Part shown: positions 39,014 to 48,000 of the stretch, piece after piece | Numbering within the stretch: the first letter of the stretch is position 1 | Layout of the letters: each line of letters begins with the position of its first letter | Origin: Serratia sp. PL17 | GTDB lineage: Bacteria > Pseudomonadota > Gammaproteobacteria > Enterobacterales > Enterobacteriaceae | Direction of reading: 5' to 3' | Assembly: GCF_017832355.1 (NCBI RefSeq) | Contig: NZ_JAFIBY010000007.1 | Location: 62,001 to 126,000, forward strand | Length of the DNA stretch: 64,000 nt | Notes under the pieces: model-generated | Told to the model about the DNA's origin: nothing | The model's input: the letters and a program-made list of their open reading frames with translations, nothing else | Database searches by the model: none | Made by a program: the position numbers and the translations under genes

Positions 39014-40290
39014 GGTTTTACCTCATGAAACTGAGAAATACAGGACTGGAATTTTCCACTGCGCTCACAGGGGATATAATCCACCGATAGATATTCAATA
39101 TCATCGGTGCCAATCAACGTACCGACGACATCCTTTATTCGAGCCAGGGTTAACGCATTAAACTGCTCATTAGCGATAAAGCGGAAGGTGAGTTTCCCTG
39201 CCTGGTTTTGCTCCATTTTGTAGAGGTCGATCCCCGGAGCATCACCCACAGCAGCATCTAAATCGGTCGGCGAAATACTCCTATTCCCCACCAGCAGATT
39301 CTGCGTTGCCCGCCCCTCGATCACCACGCGGGGTAAGGTACTACCGCAGGTACAAGAACCTGCGACAAAGCGATAGAGATCGCCAGTGGCATAGCGAATA
39401 CGCGGGATGAGTCCATCATCGATAGTTGAAATGACCAATTCTCCTGGCTGGTTCTCCTGTACGTCCTCCCCATTTGCCAGCAGCTCAACGAAATAATCCT
39501 GGTTGTTGAGATGCAGGCTGCCGTGGTGGCATTCAAAGCCCAAATAACCCAGCTCTGACATGCCCAGCATGTTGCCCACCGGCACATCGTCACCGAAAAA
39601 CTGGGTGATTTGCCGCCGCGCCATGTGGGTCAGTTGCGTGTAACCGCAGATGATGTGCAATTTGTTACTGCTGCTGATAGTCCTGCCCAGCTTCGCGGCC
39701 TGACGCGTCAAAAATGCCAGATGTGTGGGGTCCACCACTAGAATGTCCGGATTGTAAAGCGCGATTTCATCCAGCGCTTGATTGATCATCCGCAGAGGGG
39801 TCGCCAGCAGGTCGTGCGCCACCGGTAGGACCAATGTGCCATCTGCTAACGTGCGTTCTTCCATTGTACTCAAGCCAATACCACACTCGACATCTGAACA
39901 GTTAGGCGGCGCATAACGACACAGCTTGAGCTTTTTCCCGGGCAGCCAAAGCGAATTAAACTTCTCATTTACGCTCAGGCTGGTAGCCTGCCGACGCGCC
40001 AGATCAAAGGAGAAAATCGCGCTGTTCAACCGCTCACCCGACGTCCCCGAACTTTGAAAACGCATGACGTGCGGTGAGTTCAGGGTGTAACCCGCTGCCA
40101 ATACGCCAAACGGATAATTTTTTCGGTAATGCATCTTACGCGTGACGGGCAGGCGCTTAAACGCCTGTACTGAGTCAATGGCATCGGGCACGATGCCCGA
40201 CTCATCGATATGGTTACGGAAAAAACGCGCATGCTGATAAGCATATTCAATCTCGCGTTTTACATCCTCAAAATTACCTGAATCGATCAT
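39010..40290 (-). CDS. PaaK/F390-synthetase-like adenylate-forming ligase
   Basis: A 426-residue ANL-superfamily enzyme of the phenylacetate-CoA ligase / coenzyme F390 synthetase branch. The phosphate loop is FQSSGTSGERLNSA near residue 80. Later motifs are GMSELGYLGFECHHG and the RYATGDLYR segment near residue 300, followed by a CTCGS pair of cysteines typical for the branch. The C-terminal lid is present. It is distinct from NRPS A domains and is not fused to a carrier protein. It would activate a carboxylate as an adenylate, for transfer to CoA, an amine or a thiol. It may load an aromatic or other starter acid, or modify the finished product. Overlaps its neighbours by four bases at both ends. 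Confidence 0.82.
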   Translation of the reverse strand: MIDSGNFEDVKREIEYAYQHARFFRNHIDESGIVPDAIDSVQAFKRLPVTRKMHYRKNYPFGVLAAGYTLNSPHVMRFQSSGTSGERLNSAIFSFDLARRQATSLSVNEKFNSLWLPGKKLKLCRYAPPNCSDVECGIGLSTMEERTLADGTLVLPVAHDLLATPLRMINQALDEIALYNPDILVVDPTHLAFLTRQAAKLGRTISSSNKLHIICGYTQLTHMARRQITQFFGDDVPVGNMLGMSELGYLGFECHHGSLHLNNQDYFVELLANGEDVQENQPGELVISTIDDGLIPRIRYATGDLYRFVAGSCTCGSTLPRVVIEGRATQNLLVGNRSISPTDLDAAVGDAPGIDLYKMEQNQAGKLTFRFIANEQFNALTLARIKDVVGTLIGTDDIEYLSVDYIPCERSGKFQSCISQFHEVKP

Positions 40291-41288
40291 GTCATTGCCA
40301 CCATAATGGAACGTGGAGTTTTGAAAGGTCGCCGCCCATGTGACATCGTCTCGTTATCAACTATCAGAATGTCCCCTTCTTCCCAGTCGAAGACTAACTC
40401 CTCCTTCTGGTAGGCCGCCCGAATGGTGGCCAAATCCGCTGCTGGGATCGGAGTACCGTCACCAAACAACGTGTTACGCGGCAGATCAATTTCACAAAAC
40501 TCGAGACGTAATTCCCGCTCCGTCTCCAGAGGGAGGCTACTGACATGAAACAGGTGGGCCTGGTTAAACCAGATCCCCTGACCGCTGTGTTTATCGCGTA
40601 TCGTAGCCTGACAAACCTGACGCGTACGAAGCCTTCCCTCGCTCAGCCACTCAAACTGGATGCCGTTTTCAGTACAATAACGTTCAACTTCGCTGACTTC
40701 CTCCGTCTGGAAGACATCCTGCCAGCTCAAATCAAGCCCCAGGCCATAGTTACGCACATACATAACGCCATGTCGGTCAAAGCGTTCGATCAGATCTGCC
40801 GGTAGGCATTGGTACATTATTTTACTGTCTGCTAAAGGGGTTTGTCCCCCGTCACCCGGTTTAACCGCGCAGTAGAAAAATAGACGCGTGGGCCAGTTCT
40901 GCGTGTAGGACATTTCGTTGTGCTGAGGAATATACTGATCCGCCGGGTATTCGGTTGAGCTGTAAATCCCCGCACTGATGCTTTTACGCGGCGTTGACCG
41001 GTGGGTGTAGTTCAGCAACGTGCCCTGTGTCGCCTCAACCACCTGACGGAAAGCGTCGGCATCGGTTACGTTAAATCCTCGTAACAGCAGCGCGCCATGC
41101 GCGTTCAGCCATTCGGTCATCTGCTGCAGGTGCTCCAGCATCCAAGCGTGTGCAGAAACGTCTTTACGATCGGGTATGACCATTTTTCCCCGCCGTGTTT
41201 CATCCACCAACGGCACCAGTGTTACGCCTTGATGCGATGAGACTTTCACTACCTGGCGACGACCACCAAATCGCGTTTCGGTTAACAT
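40287..41288 (-). CDS. SyrP/TauD-type Fe(II)/2-oxoglutarate hydroxylase
   Basis: A 333-residue dioxygenase of the TauD family, SyrP-like subgroup. The iron ligands are His123-x-Glu125 (PQHNEMSYTQ) and a distal His near 317 (NETMSHGRRPF); the Arg after it fits 2-oxoglutarate binding. SyrP hydroxylates Asp at the beta-carbon while bound to an NRPS carrier domain. Here the gene follows and overlaps by seven bases an NRPS whose A domain reads as Asp-specific. Beta-hydroxyaspartate is therefore the likely product. AGGAGGT lies seven bases before the ATG. His-x-Glu in place of His-x-Asp is common in SyrP-like enzymes. Confidence 0.87.
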   Translation of the reverse strand: MLTETRFGGRRQVVKVSSHQGVTLVPLVDETRRGKMVIPDRKDVSAHAWMLEHLQQMTEWLNAHGALLLRGFNVTDADAFRQVVEATQGTLLNYTHRSTPRKSISAGIYSSTEYPADQYIPQHNEMSYTQNWPTRLFFYCAVKPGDGGQTPLADSKIMYQCLPADLIERFDRHGVMYVRNYGLGLDLSWQDVFQTEEVSEVERYCTENGIQFEWLSEGRLRTRQVCQATIRDKHSGQGIWFNQAHLFHVSSLPLETERELRLEFCEIDLPRNTLFGDGTPIPAADLATIRAAYQKEELVFDWEEGDILIVDNETMSHGRRPFKTPRSIMVAMT

Positions 41289-44200
41289 GATTTTACCTCC
41301 TGATTTTGTGCCAGCGCCGTCTCGATCTGCGCACTCAGTCCACTAACAGTGGCATCCATAAAGACAGAGCGCAGGTTAAAAGGGATCGTGAACTGCTGAC
41401 GGATCGCAGCCACCAGCCTTGTTGCAACCAGTGAATGGCCACCGATATCAAAAAAGTCATCGTGCTGGCCGACTGAGGCGACCTGAAGCAACGATTCGAA
41501 TATTCCGGCAACTGTTTTCTCTGTGTCACTTTTCGGCGCCACGTAATGGCTGTTATCGCCGGAATGCAGCGATTCGGGATGAGGAAGGAGTGAAATATCA
41601 ATTTTCCCGTTATGGTTGAGCGGGAAACGAGACAACGCGACGACGTACGACGGCAACATAAAGTCCGGCAATTGCGTATTAAGGTAATCGCGCAGCGCAG
41701 GTTGCAGACCAACCGAACAGTCCTGCAACACCACATAAGCCACCAGATATGCGCTGGCAGACTCCCCCTGTTCAATGACGCAGCTATCCAGCACTTCGGT
41801 ATGACGACGCAAAATCGCTTCGATCTCGGCAGGCTCCACCCGGAATCCACGGATTTTCAACTGTCGATCGATGCGTCCCAAGAACTCAAACCGTCCGTTT
41901 GGCAAGCGGCGAACCTTGTCTCCGGTTCGGTATACGCAACCTTCGTCATGCCACGGATCCGCAATAAAGCGCGCGACATCCCGCTCTTCCGCGAACACAT
42001 AGCCGGTGCTGACGCTTTCCCCCCCGATATATAATTCACCAACCGCACCATCCGGCAGCAAATGGCCATACGCATCAACAATGTAAGCACGCACGTGGCC
42101 TAACGGCTGCCCCAACGGAACGGTAGATGCCAGTGCCACATCCGCGTCAGTTTCGACAACGCCGGCAATCACCCCCACGCAGGTTTCGGTCGGGCCATAA
42201 TGGTTGAAAATCTTGCTACCGTGGCTGAAGGAATTGAACAAACGCCACATCCCCCAGCTCAGCATTTCTCCGCCCAGCACCAGCGTTTTTTCTGGCATCA
42301 AGCGAGCCGGCTCCTGGCACAGAGCAAACAATGAGGCTAAATGTGAAGGCGTGATCTTCAGAACATCAAATTGCGTTATTTCCATAAACGCGATTTGTTC
42401 CTGGGCTTCTTCCGCTTTAGAGTGCGGAGACATGATGATGCAACCACCGCTGGTTAACGCCGGGAAAATCGTCGTGTTACCTAAATCCGTGGTCAATGGG
42501 CCGACAGAAAGATAGACTAACGGACCTTTAATGCCGATACGTGTCTTAACCCCATCAATGTAGCGCGCGAGCGCGCGGTGCGTTACTTTTACTCCTTTAG
42601 GGTTACCCGTGGTGCCAGAGGTGTAAAGAATGTAAGCAAGCGCATCGGGGTGGATCGTCACCTCCGGCCCGCTCGACGGATACACTGTCGCGGCATCCAG
42701 CACGGCGGACAGACGAAGTGTAGCCTGTTCGCCAATAACATCGATTTCACTGCCGTCATCCTGAATCAATAACACTGGCGTGGTTTGCTGGAGCAGGGTT
42801 GCAACACGCTGTTCAGGCATAATGATATCTAACGGCAGATAGGCGGCCCCCGCTTTATTAACGGCGATAATCAGTGCTAAAAGGTAATCACTGCGTTCCA
42901 GCCGTAAAGCCACAGTGGAGCCGGGAACAACCCCTTTAGCGACCAGCGAATTGGCAATCTGGCTGGTCAGTACATCAAGCGAACCATAACTCCAGATACG
43001 ATCGTTAAAACGTAAAGCAGGCGCATCGGGCGTTTCCTGCGCTTGCCGAGCAAAAACCTGCGTCCAGGGTTCAGAGGCAGCCAGTGCAACAGGAGCAACC
43101 GTATTCTGCAACAGCTGTTGCTGTTGAGCCGTGTTAAGAAGAGCGAAATGCCCGAGAGGTTGTCGCGCATTCGCCAACAGTGCATTGACTGATGCATTAA
43201 AGGCTTGAGAAATCGCCTGTATGCCGGCATCGGGAATAGTGCCATTGCGCACATTCAGCGTGCAGCGTAATACCTCACCGACCTGTACCCGCAACATCAG
43301 ATCGGTATCAAAATCAACGCGCGGCTGCGACTGGTTACACCAGTTAAGTTCTGCCAGACTGATTGCCATTGCTGCTTCATCAAAATCAAAAGCAACATTT
43401 ACTTTCTTGCTAATCTGATGAAGACCACTGGAACGTATCTGCACCAGCGGCTCATAACGTGATAAAGCGTCCTGACATTGCGTCAATAATTGTGAAAAAT
43501 CATGGGTTGGTAACGGAGCCAGATTGAGCGTGACCGGCGCGCTATAACGGCCGAGTGAATGCTGCAATTCAGCAAAAGGCCTTCCGAGCATGTTCACGCG
43601 AATGCTGACAGCATCAGGAGAGCCACAAAGTCGCCACAGACCCGCCGTCCAGCAGGCCAGAAACACCGCTTTTTGCCCCACCCCCAGCCGATCAGCAACC
43701 GCCATCAGGCCAGACTGTTGCTCCACGCTCAGCGACAGTGGATGACGGCTAAAATCCGTTCTCTCTGATTTCATCTCCAACGGCAGGTTCAATGCAGTGG
43801 CGTTTGCCAGCTGAGTCTGCGCGTAGGTATCACCTTTATTAACGCGGTTTTTCTGATCTTCTTCCCGCTGCCACTGGGCAAAATCCACATATTGCACAAC
43901 ATGGTTTTCACCCACGGCCATTTGCTGGGTCAACGCATGATATTCAGCCGCAACCTGCTGCATCAGCAAATTCCCGGATAGCCAATCAAAGCCTATCGCA
44001 GGTACCTTGAGCAGCAATGTGTGATGATCCTTCCAAGTGAGTAAGCTCGCATTAATCGCATCATCACGATTGACAACCTCACCGCTTTCTAGAGCAGCCA
44101 TTTCGCTTGCAATCACTGACTGTCTTTCGGCTTCCAATAATAAAACTATCTTATCGAGATGCAGTAAGGCAGTCTCACTGATTACCATCAGTGGATTTTT

Positions 44201-44419
44201 ACTCTGACTTTGCAGTGTTCGATAGTGGGTGCGAAGGATTTCATTTTTCTCAACAATGTTATTTAGCGCCTTATTAAGAAGAATCTTATCAAGCACACCT
44301 TTAATATCGAATCGCAAACACAGGGTACGGAGCTTTTCATTTACGCGCTCAGCACAAAACGCGTCCTGCTGGAAAGATAATGGGAAACCCTCCCATGTAT
44401 TATCGGGCATTAATGTCAT
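41282..44419 (-). CDS. NRPS: degenerate C-like domain - A (Asp predicted) - PCP
   Basis: A 1045-residue single-module synthetase. Residues about 10-430 have the condensation fold, but the catalytic HHxxxDG is replaced by PAIGFDW (near 141), so both His and the Gly are lost. The A domain (about 455-930) has LYTSGTTGNPKG. Specificity residues read by alignment to GrsA are D-L-T-K-V-G-H-V-G-K, one conservative change from the known Asp code. The PCP (about 960-1035) has the phosphopantetheine Ser in DIGGHSL. No TE domain. The dead C-like domain could be an interface domain that recruits the adjacent SyrP-type hydroxylase. The lack of an upstream-acting C domain also allows it to be a loading module. 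GGAGGAAA precedes the ATG. Confidence 0.88.
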   Translation of the reverse strand: MTLMPDNTWEGFPLSFQQDAFCAERVNEKLRTLCLRFDIKGVLDKILLNKALNNIVEKNEILRTHYRTLQSQSKNPLMVISETALLHLDKIVLLLEAERQSVIASEMAALESGEVVNRDDAINASLLTWKDHHTLLLKVPAIGFDWLSGNLLMQQVAAEYHALTQQMAVGENHVVQYVDFAQWQREEDQKNRVNKGDTYAQTQLANATALNLPLEMKSERTDFSRHPLSLSVEQQSGLMAVADRLGVGQKAVFLACWTAGLWRLCGSPDAVSIRVNMLGRPFAELQHSLGRYSAPVTLNLAPLPTHDFSQLLTQCQDALSRYEPLVQIRSSGLHQISKKVNVAFDFDEAAMAISLAELNWCNQSQPRVDFDTDLMLRVQVGEVLRCTLNVRNGTIPDAGIQAISQAFNASVNALLANARQPLGHFALLNTAQQQQLLQNTVAPVALAASEPWTQVFARQAQETPDAPALRFNDRIWSYGSLDVLTSQIANSLVAKGVVPGSTVALRLERSDYLLALIIAVNKAGAAYLPLDIIMPEQRVATLLQQTTPVLLIQDDGSEIDVIGEQATLRLSAVLDAATVYPSSGPEVTIHPDALAYILYTSGTTGNPKGVKVTHRALARYIDGVKTRIGIKGPLVYLSVGPLTTDLGNTTIFPALTSGGCIIMSPHSKAEEAQEQIAFMEITQFDVLKITPSHLASLFALCQEPARLMPEKTLVLGGEMLSWGMWRLFNSFSHGSKIFNHYGPTETCVGVIAGVVETDADVALASTVPLGQPLGHVRAYIVDAYGHLLPDGAVGELYIGGESVSTGYVFAEERDVARFIADPWHDEGCVYRTGDKVRRLPNGRFEFLGRIDRQLKIRGFRVEPAEIEAILRRHTEVLDSCVIEQGESASAYLVAYVVLQDCSVGLQPALRDYLNTQLPDFMLPSYVVALSRFPLNHNGKIDISLLPHPESLHSGDNSHYVAPKSDTEKTVAGIFESLLQVASVGQHDDFFDIGGHSLVATRLVAAIRQQFTIPFNLRSVFMDATVSGLSAQIETALAQNQEVKSC

Positions 44420-44443
44420 TTTATTTCCTCCAAAGAATTTGAG

Positions 44444-45016
44444 TTAGCTGACTATCTCACTCCAGACACGTATCTTATTGCCACCAAAATACTCTGCGAC
44501 CATTTCCCAGAATGCGCCGTATTGGGCAGGAATATTGGTGCAGGTATGATTTTTGTGCATGGGAGCATGTGCAAGCACATCCGCTAATTTTAAGGTCAGC
44601 AGTTTTTCGAAATATTCACGAGTAACAATAATGGCTTCGCCGCTACGGCGATCTTTTAATGCGGGTATGCCATCGGCTTTCAACAGGTTGCGAAAGCTTT
44701 TACTGAGCGACTCATAACTCATCACCGAAAAATGATAAACCAGGCTTTCAACCTGAGTACCCGCGCAATTACGCACTATCTGGCGCTGGGTTTCAGGAAT
44801 ATCACCGATTTCATCCGTATGCAGGCCCTGTGTGCCATAACAGCCGTGGAAAAGACCGGCCAGGCACACCTGCTCCTCACACGACATCCGGCACAATATT
44901 TCGTAAGTACGGATCAGATGATTCATCAGGGGTTCATCCAGATGAGCAACCTTGTGTACGCCAAGCGTAACGAAGTCATTCTGATAACGTTCAACGACTG
45001 TAGCTGTTTCCATCAT
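44444..45016 (-). CDS. HD-domain-like protein of unknown function (DUF6817-like)
   Basis: A 190-residue soluble protein encoded between two NRPS genes. It has HLDEPLMNHLIRTYEIL, followed by CLAGLFHGCYGTQGL and, late, LKLADVLAHAP; the His, His-Gly and Asp spacing resembles metal-binding HD-fold hydrolases. I think it belongs to a small uncharacterised family found in other clusters, but this rests on memory. The GLFHGCYGTQG block may be an active site. Starts at 45016 or one codon later, behind GAGGATC, 20 bases after the upstream NRPS gene. Confidence 0.62.
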   Translation of the reverse strand: MMETATVVERYQNDFVTLGVHKVAHLDEPLMNHLIRTYEILCRMSCEEQVCLAGLFHGCYGTQGLHTDEIGDIPETQRQIVRNCAGTQVESLVYHFSVMSYESLSKSFRNLLKADGIPALKDRRSGEAIIVTREYFEKLLTLKLADVLAHAPMHKNHTCTNIPAQYGAFWEMVAEYFGGNKIRVWSEIVS

Positions 45017-45036
45017 AAGATCCTCGAACAGTTTGG

Positions 45037-48000
45037 TTATCGATTAATGTTTTTACGATTCTTTTGGAGTTGCATAACGCGTTGCCTGGCTGTCAGGTTT
45101 TTATCTGTCGGCACGAGCTGAGTTGCAGCTTGTTTTTCTGAATGTCCTTTTAACCACTGAGCCAACGAACGAATTGTGGTGTACTGGAATAAACCCATTA
45201 CTGGGAAATTAAACCCTATTTCATCCTGTAATGCCCGATGCGTTTGGATAAGCCTGGCAGAGTCTCCCCCTGCATCAAAAAAGTTGTCCGTAAGACTAAT
45301 TTCATTTCTATTTAAAACAGTTCGCCAGACGTTCTTTACTTTCTCCTCAATACACATTCCATTTTCCGACGACATCTCATTATCTTTTACATTCAACTTA
45401 GGTTCTGGCAATTTACTTTTATCAAGCTTTCCATTTACCGTTACCGGAATTTCATCAATCGTAATAAACAAAGCGGGAATCATATATTCAGGCAGACTCT
45501 GACTTAACGTTCCTTTAATCAGCGCAATATCTGGCTGAGTCATTGCCTGAACGACGATGTAGGCACAAAGCCAGTAATGGTGTCGTTCACCTTTTCTTGA
45601 TACGTGCGTCGCCACAATGCCTTCACATCTCAGGATCGCCGCTTCGATTTCATCGATTTCGATGCGATAGCCATTGATTTTGACCTGTGAGTCCTGCCGC
45701 CCAAGGAACTCAATATTACCGTCGCCAAAGAACCGCGCCCGATCTCCAGTGAAATACATTCTGGCTGAAGGAGCGGCGACAAAAGGATCGCGACAGAATT
45801 TCTCCGCTGTGCGATGTGCATCACCGTAGTAACCCTCGGCCAGCACATCACCACCAATATACAAGTCGCCCTCAACCCCGACCGGTACCGGCAACTGATG
45901 CGGGTCCAGAATGTAGTAGCGTGCATTCTGAATTGGCTTGCCGTAAGGAATGCTACTCAGCTCTCTTTGATTGCCGGATGTCGGGAAAAAGTTGGACCAA
46001 ATAACGGCTTCAGTGGCGCCACCCAGCGCGATCAGCTCTGCTTTAGGGCATTTTTCCGCCAGCCGGGTCGGCAGCGACACCGGGATCCAGTCACCGGATA
46101 AAAATGCCAGCCGGAGATGCGGGTTACCTGTTACATCCAGATAAGGGATAAGTTGATCGAGGATCACCGGCGCCGAATTCCAGAAGGTTATCGCTTCCCG
46201 ACTGACAATCTGGCTCAGTAGTTCAGGGTTACGAATTTCTTCCCGGCTCGCTACGCGCAGCGTCGCACCTGCTGCCAGCGTGCCCAACATGTCATAAACA
46301 GAAAGGTCGAATGCGATCGACGTGACAAATAGAAGTTTATCCACGGGAGAAACCGCAAACGTGCGATTAACCCAGTCAATCAAGTTGACCGCCGGTCGGT
46401 GTTTCACCGCGACGGCTTTCGGTATTCCCGTGGTACCGGAGGTAAAAATAATATAGGCACGATCATCCGCCGTAGCTGGATTGTCCGGCGGCGTGTCACA
46501 CTGCATGCGATGTGCATCAGAGTCCGCCCAGATCAGCGTCAGCGGTACTTCAGCCTGAATGCTCAGCGCTTTATTACGCAAAGCGTCATCACTGATCAGG
46601 CCAGAAAAGTTGGCAACGGTGGCCATAAGCCGACAGCGTTCTGCAGGTGTCGACGGGTCGATCGGCACATAGACACATCCCGCCTTCAGCACTGCCAGTA
46701 CGGCAATAACCATTGCCGCACCGCGTTCACATAAAATCCCTACATGAGCCCCCACCGGCACACCAGCATCACGCAGGCTCCAGGCCAGCTGGTTCGCACT
46801 CCGATCGAGCTGCTGATAGCTCAGCACATCCTGACCCGCAATCAGAGCGGTGTGGTCGGGTTGCCCGACAACACGTTGCGAGAAAAGCATGTCGATGCGC
46901 CCTTCAAACGCCACAGCCGTTTTCGTGTTGTTCCAATCCTCCACAATTTTCTGATAAGACGCCTCAGATAACAGACCGACCTGAGACAGCGGTGCTCTGC
47001 TATTTGCCGTCAGATTCGCGCAAAATCCGGCCCAGGTCTGCGACAAACTCCTCGCCATAGCATCACTAAACCGCTGCGTATCGTATTCCAGGTTCAGCAC
47101 CAGCCCGGTATTGTCGTAACGGAAAAACAGGCCAAGGTCAAAACGGCTGGTGCCAAGATCTACAGGCAAGAAGGTTGTCTGGCAGCCCTCCAGTTCCAGA
47201 AGTGCCGGAGATACTAATAGTGATAGCATGACATTCACGGACGGTACGCCTTCAGCGGAACGTAACCCTTTCACCGCATTCAATACTGACTCAAAAGGCA
47301 CATCTGCATGCCGCAACAGCTGAAGGGTGTTCTCTTTCGCGGCCTGTAGTAACTGTTCAAAGGTCATGGCGGCATGTGGCCGTCCGCGCGCAATAGCAGT
47401 ATTAACAAAATTTCCGACCGTTCTGGCGTATTCCGACGGACGGGTATGTACTGGCAAAGCCAGCAACACATCGTCACTTTCTGACAGTTTGCCCAGAAAT
47501 GCCCAGGTAACGGCCAGCAGACCGTGGAACAACGACCCCTGATGCTGCTGACACAGCTTCAACAAAGAGTGTACCGTCTCCTGATCCACCGTAATGCTTA
47601 GCAGTTGCCCAACACCAGTCGTGCTTCGTTTAGCCGGTTTGTCAAAAGGTAAGCGTAAAAGCTCTGGTGGATTGGCGAGCGCCATTTGCCACCATTGCAG
47701 CGACTTTTCCTGCTCCATTTGCAGCGACGGAGTCAGCAAATATTGGGCGTAGTCATTATACGATCGGCAGCTCTGTATGGGGGCGTGCGGGCGGTTATAG
47801 CGGAACGAGATCTCCTCCACTAGCAGCTCCATCGATCCATCGGCCGCAATGTGATGGGTTTTGATATCCACCAAGTGCAAGGTGGGAGCAACAGTGATAA
47901 TTTGCACACCTAAGGGTGCATTGCTACTCAGTTCAAACGGCTGTCGCTGGAAAGCGCTGGACAGAGTTTTGGCCTGCTCCAGTGCCTGAACCAGCGGCAT

